From: Levilactobacillus enshiensis
Lineage (GTDB): Bacteria; Bacillota; Bacilli; Lactobacillales; Lactobacillaceae
Assembly (NCBI RefSeq): GCF_007115095.1
Contig: NZ_SULH01000009.1
Span: 1 to 64,000, forward strand
Direction of reading: 5' to 3'
Length of the DNA stretch: 64,000 nt
In this document: piece after piece, positions 17,408-27,353 of the stretch
Numbering within the stretch: the first letter of the stretch is position 1
Layout: the number at the start of each line of letters is the position of its first letter
Made by a program: the position numbers and the translations under genes
The notes under the pieces: generated by a model
Told to the model about the DNA's origin: nothing
Seen by the model: only the letters and a program-made list of their open reading frames with translations
Databases searched by the model: none

Positions 17408-18886
17408 ATGAAAAAGAGAGTGGTATTATTCTTCGCGCTTGTGTTAGCGCTGGTCACCGGCTTTACCGCGATGACCCCCACGACGGCTAACGCCGCGACT
17501 GACACATCGCTGTCGAAGGTTCAGAAGAAAGGGACGTTGGTCATGGGGACCTCGCCCGATTATCCCCCTTACGAATTCCAAGCGACCGTCCACGGTAAGA
17601 CTAAAATCGTTGGTATGGACGTTGCCGTTGGGGAGAAGATTGCTAAGGATATGGGCGTCAAGTTAGTCGTTAAATCCATGTCCTTTGATTCCCTACTGGT
17701 TGCTCTCCAAACGGGCAAGGTCGACATGGTCATCTCTGGGATGAACCCAACACCAGCCCGGCGAAAGAACGTTGACTTCACCCATACCTACTATCAAGGT
17801 GGGTACAGTATCGTCATCAACAAGAGTGACAAGGGAATTTACAAGAACAAAGACTCCTTCGTCAACAAGACCATCGGGGCTCAAACTGGGTCAACGATGT
17901 ACAACGAGTCCAAGAAACAAACGTCCGGGACGACCGTCAAGGGGATGACCTCCGTGTCCGACCTGATTCTGGCACTTCAAAGCCATAAGATTCAAGGGGT
18001 CGCCATGGAAAAGCCTTCTGCTCAAGCCTACGTGGCCAACAACAAAGAATTGGCTGCCATCCCCAGTGACTTTGACCTGAGCGCTTCCGATACCAGTGCC
18101 TCTGCCGCCTTCAAGAAAGGCTCCACCGCACTGGTTGCCGCAGCCAACAAATCCGTTGACCAAATCAAGAAGCAAAACTTAGTCAATAAGACTTATCTCC
18201 CTGCTGCTGGGAAATACCTTAAGACCAACACGGTCAACACCAGTATGTTCCACTACTGGAAAGCCTTTCTGACTGGGATTGAATACACCTTGATCATCAC
18301 CGTTTGCTCCGTCTTCTTTGGCTTCATCATTGGGGTCATCTTAGCCCTCGCCCGGATGGGACAAGGCGGTGTCGTCAAGACTGGCTTACGTTGGTTGGCA
18401 ACGGCTTACGTCGAATTCATTCGTGGCACGCCAATGATGGTTCAAGTCATGTTCGTCTACTTTGGCTTAGGCTTGATCGTGAACCTCCCCGCATTAACTT
18501 CTGGGATCATTGCCATCTCGCTGAACTCCGGGGCCTACGTTGCTGAGTACATCCGTGGTGGGATCAACTCCGTGGACGATGGCCAAACGGAAGCCGCTAG
18601 AAGTTTAGGGATGTCCAGTGGAAAAACCATGCGTTTCGTTGTTTTACCACAAGCACTCAAGAACATCTGGCCTTCACTTGGTAATGAATTTATTACCTTG
18701 ATTAAGGACAGTTCCATTGTCTCCATCATTGGCGTCTCTGAATTGATTTTCCAAAGCAATATTGTCCGTTCTGACACTTACCGAGGCGTGGCGCCTATCG
18801 CTGTCATCATGGTACTTTACTTCATCTTGACGTTTACCGCCTCACGGATTCTGAACTACTTCGAAAGGAGAATGCAACATGACTAA
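17408..18886 (+). CDS. amino acid ABC transporter, substrate-binding protein fused to permease
   Basis: A 492-residue fusion. Residues 1-30 are a signal peptide ending at ANA-A. Residues about 35-265 form a type 3 periplasmic-binding domain ([41 protein letters not shown]). Residues about 280-485 form a His/Glu/Gln-type permease with the EAA loop [13 protein letters not shown]. It imports a polar amino acid, probably glutamine or arginine. Such fusions are common in lactic acid bacteria, where they keep the binding protein at the membrane. It starts at ATG with AGAGGAG and overlaps the ATPase gene by eight bases. Confidence 0.93.
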   Translation: MKKRVVLFFALVLALVTGFTAMTPTTANAATDTSLSKVQKKGTLVMGTSPDYPPYEFQATVHGKTKIVGMDVAVGEKIAKDMGVKLVVKSMSFDSLLVALQTGKVDMVISGMNPTPARRKNVDFTHTYYQGGYSIVINKSDKGIYKNKDSFVNKTIGAQTGSTMYNESKKQTSGTTVKGMTSVSDLILALQSHKIQGVAMEKPSAQAYVANNKELAAIPSDFDLSASDTSASAAFKKGSTALVAAANKSVDQIKKQNLVNKTYLPAAGKYLKTNTVNTSMFHYWKAFLTGIEYTLIITVCSVFFGFIIGVILALARMGQGGVVKTGLRWLATAYVEFIRGTPMMVQVMFVYFGLGLIVNLPALTSGIIAISLNSGAYVAEYIRGGINSVDDGQTEAARSLGMSSGKTMRFVVLPQALKNIWPSLGNEFITLIKDSSIVSIIGVSELIFQSNIVRSDTYRGVAPIAVIMVLYFILTFTASRILNYFERRMQHD

Positions 18887-19619
18887 ACCAATCATCGAGG
18901 TTAAAAATCTCGCAAAAAGCTTCGGCAAAAATGCCGTCTTAAAAGATATCACGGAACAAGTCGATCCAGGACAAGTCATCGTTGTCATCGGCCCTTCCGG
19001 TGGTGGGAAGAGTACCTTTCTGCGTTGCCTCAACCTCTTAGAGACGCCCACAAGTGGCGAAGTTGACTTTGACGGTGAGGATTTAACGACCCTAGATACC
19101 AAGCGGGTCAACGAACTTAGAGAAGAAATGGGGATGGTGTTCCAAGGCTTTAACCTCTTCCCCAATATGACTGTGCTAGAAAACATCAAGTTAGCCCCAA
19201 TGAAGGTCAAGGGAATCGACGATGCGGCTGCCACTAAGCGGGCCCACGAGCTCTTGAAACAGGTCAATTTAGATGACCATGCCGATGCCTTCCCTAGCAG
19301 CCTTTCTGGTGGTCAGGCACAACGGGTCGCGATTGCCCGTGCGTTGGCGATGGATCCTAAAGTCATGCTGTTTGATGAGCCCACCTCTGCCCTAGATCCC
19401 GAAATGGTCGGTGAAGTGCTAAACGTTATGCAAGAGCTAGCCAACCAAGGGATGACGATGGTCGTGGTTACTCATGAAATGGGCTTTGCCAAATCCGTTG
19501 CCAACCGTGTCTGGTTCATGGCCGATGGTTACATTCAAGAAAATAACACGCCCGAAGCCTTCTTTAGCAATCCCCAAACGGCGCGGGCACAAGACTTCCT
19601 TTCAAAGATTCTCATGTAA
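18879..19619 (+). CDS. amino acid ABC transporter ATP-binding protein (GlnQ type)
   Basis: A 246-residue ABC ATPase. Walker [10 protein letters not shown] is at residues 39-46, the Q-loop at [19 protein letters not shown], the signature LSGGQAQR, and Walker [13 protein letters not shown]. The switch His is in VVTHEMGFA. It drives the fused binding protein/permease encoded just upstream, with which it overlaps by eight bases. AAAGGAG is the ribosome binding site. A terminator follows. Confidence 0.95.
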   Translation: MTKPIIEVKNLAKSFGKNAVLKDITEQVDPGQVIVVIGPSGGGKSTFLRCLNLLETPTSGEVDFDGEDLTTLDTKRVNELREEMGMVFQGFNLFPNMTVLENIKLAPMKVKGIDDAAATKRAHELLKQVNLDDHADAFPSSLSGGQAQRVAIARALAMDPKVMLFDEPTSALDPEMVGEVLNVMQELANQGMTMVVVTHEMGFAKSVANRVWFMADGYIQENNTPEAFFSNPQTARAQDFLSKILM

Positions 19620-19642
19620 CAACTGAATGCAATACCAACTTC

Positions 19643-19695
19643 AAAGGCATCACCAAACACGTCCACAACTGGACTTGCTGGGTAATGCCTTTTTT
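19643..19695 (+). terminator. terminator of the amino-acid ABC operon
   Basis: AAAGGCATCACC pairs with GGTAATGCCTTT, enclosing a second small hairpin (GTCCACAACTGGAC), and is followed by TTTTTT. Confidence 0.82.
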
Positions 19696-19788
19696 AGACG
19701 CCGTTGACTTAAGTTTCTCTTCAATACTGTAGACTTCCACGGCTGAGGCTGGCGTTCAATGACACTATCTCAAATCATCGATTTCATC

Positions 19789-22700
19789 CTAGTCATGGCG
19801 CCGCCGAAACCCTAGCACGCTCAACATCCCCAATAAAATCCCCCCTAGTGACCAGTTAACCGTGGTACTTTCTCCCGTCTGTGGCAGTGTTGCCTGTTTC
19901 AGAGACTGAACTGATTGTCGTCGATTTACCGTTTGCACGGCCGTCTTTCGTAACGGAACATTTTCCTTATCTGGCTGGGGAGCGCTCACTACCAAATCCG
20001 TAGCACTGGACTGAGTCGCTGGCTGGCCTTTAGTTGTCGGTTGCTTACCAATGACCCGATCTACCGCTACGTGCAGGGTTCCCTGTTGTCCAGACTTGGG
20101 GGCAGTCGCAGGCACGGCAACATCTCCCGTGACCGTGTGGGTCTCACCGGTACGATCAGGCGTGCTGGTCGTGCCTGACGATGCCGCACTATCCGCTGCA
20201 TGACCTGCCTGCGCCTGCGCCACTGTCGGAGACTGAGTCGTTGCTACTGAATCATTCGTAGTGGCTGAATTAGGCGTTGTCGAGGCAGTATCACTGTCCG
20301 GAGCTGAAATATTTGACGTAGATGATGCCATGCTTGCCGACGAACTTGGGGTTGCATTTGCCGCTGAACTTGAAACCACGGCTACACTTGACGCTGGTGT
20401 TGCGGCGCTGGTTGCATTACTTGCTGATGAGATCGGCTTGGCGTTTGCCGCTGAACTTGAGACTACGGCCGCACTAGACACTGGTGTTGCGGCGCTGGTT
20501 GCATTACTTGCTGATGAGCTCGGCTTGGCGTTTGCCACAGAACTTGAGACCACGGCCGCACTAGACACTGGTGTTGCGGCGCTGGTTGCATTACTTGCTG
20601 ATGAGCTCGGCTTGGCGTTTGCCACTGAACTCGATGCCGATGCACTAGACGCTGGTGTTGCTGTGCTTACTGCTGCACTCGAATCAGCAACCGCAGCCGA
20701 ACTTGAGTCCACGGCGCTACTTGCCATTGACGATACTTGGGTCGTGGTCGTTGGCTTGGCTGGGGTGACCGGGACTGCCGTAATCGTTAACGCACCATTG
20801 ATCACGGTCACGTTATAGTCGGGATTAGCGCCTAAAGTTACTGTAATCGGATACGTTCCCGCTGTTTCTCCAGCTACCCGTTGAACCGTGTAGTTTAATG
20901 GCACTCCCGTAGCCGACAGACCACTGACACTGACATTTGGCAATGGTTCCGTAGCCCCGGCCACTTTTGTCTCGTCGCCAACCGTAATCGTGACCGCCGC
21001 TGGAACCACCTGTAAGCTCCCTTGACCGCCTAACGTCCACGCATAACGACTAGATTCGGGTAAGGCTTGCAAATGAGCAATACCAGCCGCAGTCAAGGTT
21101 ACTGGATAATCCCCCACCATAGTTGCTGCCGTCGTGGTTAAATCACCGGGTTGTGGTAGATAAGTCTGTCCATCAGGCAAATCAACCTGATAATCCTCCG
21201 TGGCTAGTGTCGGTTGTTGCCCAGTGTACGTCACCTGTGATGTGCCTACCAACTGGTACGTTCCCAGTCGCTTCACCACCGTGACTGTGACTGTGCTACT
21301 GGTATCTTGATAACTGTAAGTAATCGGATATGTTCCTGCCACGGCCGGATTTACGGTTCCCTTAACCGTGATGGCACTCAGCGGTACCGACGACTGGTCG
21401 AGCGCAGTCGCACTCACAAAGTTGTCGGCGGGTTGCCAGGTACTTCCTACCAACAAGGTCGAATTGATGGCTCTGATTGCCGGGTCACTTAAATTCACCG
21501 TTGCCTGTCCGGCATAGACCGTTGCCCCATCAGCATTTGCCAACGACCAGTTGAATGTGAAATTCGACTGGCCGGGGGTCACTGTAAACTGACCATTTTG
21601 ATAGGTGGCATTGGTGACGCCCGAAATTGTCATATCAGCCGGTGTCAATTGTCCTAATTTCATTGCCAAGAGATCGTTCAACATTAAATCATGTGGATCA
21701 GCAAAGATCGTCACAAATTGATTCTGGGCTAACCCAGGTAGCGCCGGTCCGGTAATCTGAACCAACTGGTCGCTACCAAAGACATCATTGCCCAGAGTCT
21801 GTAAGTTATTGTCCAGGTTCAATGTCGTCACCGGATTCCCAGCAAATGCCAAATCGCCCAACTCTTGAACCTTTTGCGGTAACGTCAAAGTCCCGTGGAT
21901 GCCGGCGTACTCAAATGCGCCATCCCCGATGCCAATCAGGTTGGTTGCGTGCGTTAAATCCAGTGTGGTCAGTCGGCCATCGTAAGTGAAAGCCTTATTT
22001 CCAATACTGGTCACACCACTCCCCAGGGTAACGGATTGCAGATTTTGATCGGCCAAAAAAGCCTGCGTCGCAATCGTTTGTACGCTATCTGGCAAGGTTA
22101 ACGTCTGAAGGCCAGTATCATACATAAATGCGGAATCCTTAATTGTCGTTAACCGACTAGTTGGCAAAAAGTTCACATTGGTCAACTGCTGATTACTCAT
22201 GAAGGCACCGCTGCCAATCACTTGAACGGTCGCTGGAAGCGTCAGTGTTGTGAGCCCGTCCGCAGCAAAAGCATCGTCGCCAATCGTCGTCAACGCTGTT
22301 GCTGGTGTGAAATCAACCGTGGTAAGATTAGGATTTTCTGAAAAGGCCCCTTCGCCCAAATTTACAAGATCTGTCGGTAATTGGATAGTCGTGAGGCCAC
22401 CAACATACTTAAAGGCTTCGTCCCCAATCGTCGTGACACTGTTAGGCAATTGCACCTGTGTCACCCCCGTGCCAACGAAGGCCTGACTTCCAATCGTCTT
22501 TAAGGCTTGATCGGCGGAAAAATCAGCCGTCTTCAACCCGTTTAGATAGGCAAAGGCCGAGTCTCCAATCGTCTGCAAGTTGTTGCCAAAGACCACACCG
22601 GTCATCCCCGCCGTGAGCCCCGTCTGTGAGGCGAAGGCACCGGCGCCAATACTTGTGACTTGATAGGTTTTACCATTCGCCACATACGTTGATGGCAGGC

Positions 22701-23268
22701 GCAGTGTTCCACTGACAGCCTGATTAACCCCCGTAATAGTCGCCGTGTCAGCCGTCTCGTTTGTTTGCCAGTTAAATATCGTATTCGTCGTTGCCAGAGA
22801 CGTCGACGCCGGTTGCCCGATATTTGCCGCCGCAGAGCTAGCAACTGGCGGTTGACCATCAGTGGTGACTGCTGTCTTTGCAGCTACAGCAGTCTGACTG
22901 CTCGCTGAGGTTGCCGTAAACGTCGCGTTGGCGATTGAACTGGCCGCACTACTAGTCGCGGCAACTACAGAACTGGCTGGCATCGTTTGACTAGCCGTCC
23001 GGGCCACAGCCGTTGCTGCAACGGCCTGACTTGCTTGAACCGAAGCTGCCGAGGCAGTACTGGCCACTACTATTCTATTGGCTGTTGACGATGTTGTTGC
23101 CGCACTGTTAGCTGAACCTATCGTACTCGCTGATGAAACTGTCGCCGCTTGTGCCCCCTCCGTCGGCCCGGTTGCCAACGTCCCCAGTCCAATCGCAGCT
23201 GTGGCCAGTGCTAATGCCGCCCATTGTCGCTCATTTCGGAGCACACTGGATGTCTTTTTTTCTCGCAT
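19789..23268 (-). CDS. LPXTG-anchored BspA-type leucine-rich-repeat surface protein
   Basis: A 1159-residue cell-wall protein. A signal peptide covers about residues 1-42, ending at AQA. A Ser/Ala/Thr-rich stretch follows, then BspA-type (LRR_5) repeats at about 185-520 (units such as IGSGAFMSNQQLTNV). A bacterial Ig-like domain lies at about 590-665 and two MBG-like domains at about 670-840. A Ser/Ala-rich stalk of 29-residue repeats follows. The sortase signal is LPQTGE at about 1128, then a hydrophobic helix and GFRRRHD. It is probably an adhesin. The ATG lies behind GGGGGGAA. The ligand is unknown and no sortase gene is in the window. Confidence 0.92.
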   Translation of the reverse strand: MREKKTSSVLRNERQWAALALATAAIGLGTLATGPTEGAQAATVSSASTIGSANSAATTSSTANRIVVASTASAASVQASQAVAATAVARTASQTMPASSVVAATSSAASSIANATFTATSASSQTAVAAKTAVTTDGQPPVASSAAANIGQPASTSLATTNTIFNWQTNETADTATITGVNQAVSGTLRLPSTYVANGKTYQVTSIGAGAFASQTGLTAGMTGVVFGNNLQTIGDSAFAYLNGLKTADFSADQALKTIGSQAFVGTGVTQVQLPNSVTTIGDEAFKYVGGLTTIQLPTDLVNLGEGAFSENPNLTTVDFTPATALTTIGDDAFAADGLTTLTLPATVQVIGSGAFMSNQQLTNVNFLPTSRLTTIKDSAFMYDTGLQTLTLPDSVQTIATQAFLADQNLQSVTLGSGVTSIGNKAFTYDGRLTTLDLTHATNLIGIGDGAFEYAGIHGTLTLPQKVQELGDLAFAGNPVTTLNLDNNLQTLGNDVFGSDQLVQITGPALPGLAQNQFVTIFADPHDLMLNDLLAMKLGQLTPADMTISGVTNATYQNGQFTVTPGQSNFTFNWSLANADGATVYAGQATVNLSDPAIRAINSTLLVGSTWQPADNFVSATALDQSSVPLSAITVKGTVNPAVAGTYPITYSYQDTSSTVTVTVVKRLGTYQLVGTSQVTYTGQQPTLATEDYQVDLPDGQTYLPQPGDLTTTAATMVGDYPVTLTAAGIAHLQALPESSRYAWTLGGQGSLQVVPAAVTITVGDETKVAGATEPLPNVSVSGLSATGVPLNYTVQRVAGETAGTYPITVTLGANPDYNVTVINGALTITAVPVTPAKPTTTTQVSSMASSAVDSSSAAVADSSAAVSTATPASSASASSSVANAKPSSSASNATSAATPVSSAAVVSSSVANAKPSSSASNATSAATPVSSAAVVSSSAANAKPISSASNATSAATPASSVAVVSSSAANATPSSSASMASSTSNISAPDSDTASTTPNSATTNDSVATTQSPTVAQAQAGHAADSAASSGTTSTPDRTGETHTVTGDVAVPATAPKSGQQGTLHVAVDRVIGKQPTTKGQPATQSSATDLVVSAPQPDKENVPLRKTAVQTVNRRQSVQSLKQATLPQTGESTTVNWSLGGILLGMLSVLGFRRRHD
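20340..20640 (-). repeat. 87-base tandem repeats coding for the surface-protein stalk
   Basis: Units starting near 20426, 20513 and 20600 are 87 bases apart and nearly identical, with a diverged unit before them. Each codes 29 residues built on KPSSSASNATSAATP and SSAAVVSSS. Such in-frame repeats can change number by slippage or recombination and so alter stalk length. Confidence 0.88.
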
Positions 23269-23721
23269 GATTTCTGATTCCCCCCAAATAATGACGCAAG
23301 ACCTGTGATTGCCGCATGCAAATCGCAGATCCTATTTTAGACAACCCACTGTTTTAATCATGAAAAAAATTCAACCTTAGAACATTCACTTCGCACGTAT
23401 TTTAGTCCCGAAGTCACCCAACACCACGAATTCCTAACTGGGGATCGGGGGTTAGGCCCTTAACATTACCATCGGGAATTAACCTTGAAACCGGGCCATC
23501 ATTCTCAGTTGGACGTCATGAACCCCCTTGAACGATGCAAAAAAGAAGCTACCAAAAAGGGCCTGAGACTTTGTTGTCCCAGACCCTTCAAACGTTGACC
23601 ATTCTCCCCGCCGCATTCCAATCCAAATTTGGCGAACAGTCAAACCAATATTAAACACTTCATATCTATACCAGTTGCTTGCTAGTTTTCAACCTTTAAT
23701 GCCCACAATCATACTGACGAT
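23269..23721. other. intergenic region upstream of the surface-protein gene
   Basis: About 450 bases hold the ribosome binding site of the surface-protein gene, a strong terminator (23554-23586) for the membrane-protein gene upstream, and otherwise no gene or repeat that I recognise. Sequence between 23330 and 23540 has no obvious coding signal. Confidence 0.6.
23554..23586 (-). terminator. terminator of the unknown membrane-protein gene
   Basis: GGGTCTGGGAC pairs with GTCTCAGGCCC around AACAAA and is followed by TTTTT on the reverse strand. A similar hairpin, same sequence type, follows zapA at 37549-37581. Confidence 0.85.
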
Positions 23722-24543
23722 TTAGCTTTTTCGAAATGTTCGGTGACCCAGTAAGACGACGAGACCGATAACAACCTCTGCAGCACCCGCGAAGATGACA
23801 ACACTTAAGCCACTGCGAATCACTGAAGTCACGAGACTCGTGAGCGTCGTAGTTGTCGCTGTCACCACCGCTGGGGCCACTAGAAAACCAACGATACCGA
23901 CAATTGCTGCCAGCATTCCGCCTAATGTCAAACCGGGGCCTAAGCTACCAAAAAAGTGGTGTACGCCAAAGGCATAAATAATGGTGACCACCAGCAAGAG
24001 AAGTGTCGCCACCAACAGCCAAAAATCAAGCCGCTGAGCCCGTTGAATCTTCCAACCGACTGTCTGCATGGCTGGCGTCTGAAAAGCCGCTACTGCCCTT
24101 TTTTCGGCCTGATTGGCAACCTTATTGATGAGGGTTGCACTGGCCGTGATTCCCAGCGTCTGGGCTTGGGTCGTAATTGCAGTTGACAGTGCCGAACTGT
24201 CTGGCGTTGTTGTACTTTGACCGTACAACTGCGCGATTCCCTGTTCCAAGTAAGGCTGAATGACCGCTGCCGTGACTGGGTCCCCAGACACGCCTAGATT
24301 GTTCAGATCACTGTTCACGTTGGCCATGACCTTCTCCCCCGTTGTGGACCGGGAAGCGACACCGGCAACATAATTAGCGTTAAATAGGGTCAGTCGTAAT
24401 CCCACTGCGACCGTCAGCAGTAGCACCAAAAAAGCGGCCCACCGGCCTAAAGCTGGCCGTCGCTGGTAATTAGTTGGCCTAGGCTGCTGTGGTTCTTTAG
24501 GTTCTGCTGAGTGGTAGCGTTCCATTCGACTAGTCGTACTCAC
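23722..24543 (-). CDS. membrane protein of unknown function, four predicted spans
   Basis: A 273-residue protein I do not recognise. A Pro/Gln-rich basic N-terminus precedes a first membrane helix at about residues 36-56. A predicted outside region of about 120 residues follows (contains LGVSGDPVTAAVIQPYLEQG). Three more helices lie at about 175-195, 208-232 and 245-268. The start is GTG 24543, with GGAGG upstream; an in-frame TTG-type extension to 24579 reads through that site. It is monocistronic with its own terminator, between the surface protein and ccpA. The two-part layout, an extracellular domain between helices one and two, suggests a sensor or envelope role, which is only a guess. 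Confidence 0.8.
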   Translation of the reverse strand: MSTTSRMERYHSAEPKEPQQPRPTNYQRRPALGRWAAFLVLLLTVAVGLRLTLFNANYVAGVASRSTTGEKVMANVNSDLNNLGVSGDPVTAAVIQPYLEQGIAQLYGQSTTTPDSSALSTAITTQAQTLGITASATLINKVANQAEKRAVAAFQTPAMQTVGWKIQRAQRLDFWLLVATLLLLVVTIIYAFGVHHFFGSLGPGLTLGGMLAAIVGIVGFLVAPAVVTATTTTLTSLVTSVIRSGLSVVIFAGAAEVVIGLVVLLGHRTFRKS

Positions 24544-24776
24544 AAAACTACCTCCGTTACCCGCCATCCACGACAACACGACCGTTACCGACCGTTCGTC
24601 GCATCAGGTGTCCGTTATTGTTTTTTATTCTAGCACATCTAAAATTCAGAAGGGTTAAACCTAGCTTAAGTTAATGGTCTCACTCAAATTTTGGAGGACG
24701 CTGCTTCCAATTTTACCCAATTGAAACCTTCTCTAATCGATTTTCAGACCAGCAACGACCCAAATCGCTGTAAACG

Positions 24777-24818
24777 AAAAGAAGGCTCCGAAATCCTAAC
24801 TGACCTCGTGAACCTTCT
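24777..24818 (-). terminator. terminator of ccpA
   Basis: GAAGG pairs with CCTTC across a long loop and is followed by TTTT on the reverse strand, directly after the ccpA stop. The stem is short, so confidence is moderate. Confidence 0.6.
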
Positions 24819-24831
24819 CGTTTAAGCAACC

Positions 24832-25833
24832 CTACTTCGTCGAACTCCGCTTCATTAACCCATAAGGTAAAATCACGGTGTTTTCATCAACGGTTTCATT
24901 ATTCATCAGCTTAGTAAGTAGCCGCATAGCTACGGCACCAATATCGTACAGAGGTTGCGTGATTGAACTCATCTTGGGCCGGACCAATTCAGTCAGTTTC
25001 GTGTCGTTACTGGTAATGACTTCAAATTCACCAGGAACGTCAACGCCAGCATCGGTCAACCCGTTCATGACCCCAGCAGCCAATTCGTCGTCACCAACAA
25101 AGGCAGCCGTGGCACCCGCAGCAGTCAAGGCTGGTTCGAGTGATTGACCAGCCTTGTAAGTGTAATCCGTTTCAAAGACCAACTTATCATCGTAGCTGAT
25201 ACCAGCGTCCTTCAACGCCTTCTTGTACCCCTTCAACCGGTAATCATGGTTGATAGCTTGGTCCATTGGGCCGGAAACAAAGGCGATCTTCTGGTTGCCG
25301 TGATCAATCAAATTCTTCACGGCTTCAGCAACGGCAGCAACGTAATCGATGTTGACGCTCGGTTGTGCCTTTTCAGCATCAACAGAACCTGCTAAGACAA
25401 CTGGCGCCTTGGAACGTTTGAATTCCTCACGTAACTCATCAGTGACTTGGTTTCCCATGAAAATGATACCGTCAACTTGCTTGGCCATCAAGGTGTTTAA
25501 GACTTGAACTTCCTTGCCCCCGTTTTCATCGGAGTTGGTCAAGATAATATTGTACTTGTACATCATGGCGATATCATCGATTCCTCGTGCTAATGAGGAG
25601 AAGTAAGCGTTCGTGACGTCGGGAATGATTACCCCAACCGTCGTGGTCTTCTTACTTGCCAAGCCCCGTGCAACGGCGTTTGGTCGGTAATCTAATCGAT
25701 CAATGACCTCTAAAACTTTCTTACGTGTCGCTGGTTTTACGTTCGGATTCCCGTTAACCACCCGAGAAACGGTGGCCATCGAGACCGCCGCCTCACGCGC
25801 CACATCATAAATCGTTACTGTTTGTTTTTCCAT
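24832..25833 (-). CDS. ccpA: catabolite control protein A, LacI family
   Basis: A 333-residue regulator. The N-terminal helix-turn-helix IYDVAREAAVSMATVSRVVN (residues 8-27) is followed by the hinge YRPNAVARGLASKKT and a periplasmic-binding-like core typical of CcpA (SLARGIDDIAMMYKYNIIL, needed for HPr-Ser46-P contact). It binds cre sites to repress or activate carbon genes. I start at ATG 25833; an in-frame ATG at 25872 adds 13 residues not typical of the family. A cre site and promoter lie upstream. It is divergent from pepQ, as in many lactobacilli. Confidence 0.97.
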   Translation of the reverse strand: MEKQTVTIYDVAREAAVSMATVSRVVNGNPNVKPATRKKVLEVIDRLDYRPNAVARGLASKKTTTVGVIIPDVTNAYFSSLARGIDDIAMMYKYNIILTNSDENGGKEVQVLNTLMAKQVDGIIFMGNQVTDELREEFKRSKAPVVLAGSVDAEKAQPSVNIDYVAAVAEAVKNLIDHGNQKIAFVSGPMDQAINHDYRLKGYKKALKDAGISYDDKLVFETDYTYKAGQSLEPALTAAGATAAFVGDDELAAGVMNGLTDAGVDVPGEFEVITSNDTKLTELVRPKMSSITQPLYDIGAVAMRLLTKLMNNETVDENTVILPYGLMKRSSTK

Positions 25834-25893
25834 AGCGATAGCCCTTTCTTCCTTGTTTTGGTTTGTTTTCATTCGTTTTCAAGCAACTTGACC

Positions 25894-25922
25894 AGTATAC
25901 AGAAAGTCAATCATTCACGCAA
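25894..25922 (-). promoter_or_regulatory. ccpA promoter
   Basis: On the reverse strand TTGCGT (25922-25917) and TATACT (25899-25894) are 17 bases apart, about 60 bases before the ccpA start. A cre operator ends three bases upstream of the -35 box. Confidence 0.7.
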
Positions 25923-25925
25923 CAT

Positions 25926-25939
25926 TGAAAACGCTTTCA
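25926..25939. promoter_or_regulatory. cre operator (CcpA binding site)
   Basis: TGAAAACGCTTTCA matches the consensus TGWAARCGYTWNCW at every position. Its centre is roughly 46 bases upstream of the expected ccpA transcription start, so it fits autoregulation. A weaker look-alike (TGAAAACGAATGAA) lies on the reverse strand at about 25884-25871, near the transcription start. Confidence 0.88.
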
Positions 25940-26217
25940 AGTCAAAGAATACCGTAATTTCATTTAATTTTCAAGGCACATCTCTCTATAGTGGGGAATT
26001 TTCGAGGCTAATATGATTTACTATAGGTCTCGTTAACTGCGTTGTTAAGCTATTTACAGAAACATTTTCCACTTAGCAAGCGATAAAAAATTTTATCCGG
26101 ACTTATTTAATTTTTTTGCCGGTGTGCCACATCATTTACGACCAATTGGCCATGTTTTCTACAATCAATTTCATATCCCCGAACTAAATCATCTGCCAAC
26201 TAAATAGGCCGGGAACT

Positions 26218-26228
26218 TATGCTATAAT
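26218..26228 (+). promoter_or_regulatory. pepQ extended -10 promoter
   Basis: TTATGCTATAAT contains TG-N-TATAAT, an extended -10 box, 28 bases before the pepQ start. No good -35 box is present, as expected for this promoter type. Confidence 0.65.
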
Positions 26229-26255
26229 AAACACATCTTTTGAAGGGGTGATTGA

Positions 26256-27353
26256 ATGACTAAACTCGAACAAATCCAGCAATGGACAGCAGAACAACAC
26301 GCTAGTATGACGTACCTGAGCAATCCAAAAACTATCCAGTATCTCACTGGTTTTGGGAGTGACCCCATCGAACGGGTCCTTGCCCTGGTTATTTTTCCAG
26401 ACCAAGATCCATTTATCTTCGCACCAGCCCTAGAGGTTGAAGTGATTAAAGCGACCGGCTGGAAGTTCCCAGTTATCGGCTACTTGGACCACGAAAATCC
26501 ATGGGCTATGATTGCCGACCAAGTAAAGCAACGCCATGTCAATCCCGACCACATTGCACTGGAAAAGGGACAACTCCAGGTTGCACGGATGGAAGCTTTG
26601 GCTGCGCAATTTAGCAACCCCCACTTCGACTTAGATATCACTAGCTTCATTGAACGGATGCGTTTGATCAAGTCCGCCGAAGAAATCAAGAAGTTAGAAA
26701 TCGCTGGTAAATGGGACGATTTCGCCTTTGAACATGGCTTCGCAGCCGTCAAGGCGGGCAAGACAGAACAATCTGCCGTGGCCGAATTACAGTACGCCTT
26801 GATGAAGGAAGGTATTATGGAAATGTCCTTCGGCAGTCTGGTTCAAGCTGGCGCCCACGCCGCTGAGCCACATGGTGCCACGAACGATACTAAATTTGAA
26901 AACAATGAATTGGTCTTATTTGACCTCGGAACCGTCTATGATGGGTACATTTCTGACGCCTCTCGGACGGTGGCCTTAGGGACTCCAACGGCCAAGGAAA
27001 AAGAAATCTACGATGTTTGTTTGGAAGCGCAGCTGACTGCTCAAGCCGCTGTTAAGCCTGGGATGACCGCCGCCGAGCTGGACAAGATTGCCCGGGACAT
27101 CATCACCAAGGCTGGCTACGGCGAATACTTCATTCACCGTCTCGGCCATGGAATGGGCATGAGTGACCACGAATTCCCATCCATCATGGCAGGCAACGAC
27201 CTGGTTCTTGAACCTGGCATGTGCTTCTCCATTGAACCAGGGATCTACATTCCAGGAGTTGCTGGCGTGCGGATCGAAGACTGTGTTCACGTCACGGCCG
27301 ATGGGAGTTTACCATTCACGCACACATCTAAGGAACTCACTTACGTTGGTTAA
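26256..27353 (+). CDS. pepQ: Xaa-Pro dipeptidase (prolidase), M24B family
   Basis: A 365-residue cytoplasmic peptidase that releases proline from X-Pro dipeptides. The pita-bread metal ligands are all present: Asp223, Asp234, His298, Glu327 and Glu341 (in FDLG, SDASR, RLGHG, SIEPG and RIED). The N-terminal creatinase-like domain covers about 1-135. AAGGGGTG precedes the ATG. It is divergent from ccpA. Its stop codon lies inside a 12-base direct repeat that flanks a MITE-like element, and its own terminator is beyond that element. Confidence 0.96.
   Translation: MTKLEQIQQWTAEQHASMTYLSNPKTIQYLTGFGSDPIERVLALVIFPDQDPFIFAPALEVEVIKATGWKFPVIGYLDHENPWAMIADQVKQRHVNPDHIALEKGQLQVARMEALAAQFSNPHFDLDITSFIERMRLIKSAEEIKKLEIAGKWDDFAFEHGFAAVKAGKTEQSAVAELQYALMKEGIMEMSFGSLVQAGAHAAEPHGATNDTKFENNELVLFDLGTVYDGYISDASRTVALGTPTAKEKEIYDVCLEAQLTAQAAVKPGMTAAELDKIARDIITKAGYGEYFIHRLGHGMGMSDHEFPSIMAGNDLVLEPGMCFSIEPGIYIPGVAGVRIEDCVHVTADGSLPFTHTSKELTYVG

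Larger units (their letters stand above)
25834..26255. other. ccpA-pepQ divergent intergenic region
   Basis: This 422-base gap holds the ccpA promoter and cre site on its left, an extended -10 promoter for pepQ on its right, and AT-rich sequence between with no gene. Confidence 0.75.

Noticed and set aside
20261-20818. Forward open frame of 185 codons opposite the surface-protein stalk
   Set aside because: Its repeats mirror the biased codons of the coding strand and there is no ribosome binding site; kept only as a remark on the repeats.
19789-23268. Phage or IS origin for the repetitive surface gene
   Set aside because: Signal peptide, LRR, Ig-like and LPXTG parts form a coherent wall protein; no integrase or transposase is nearby.
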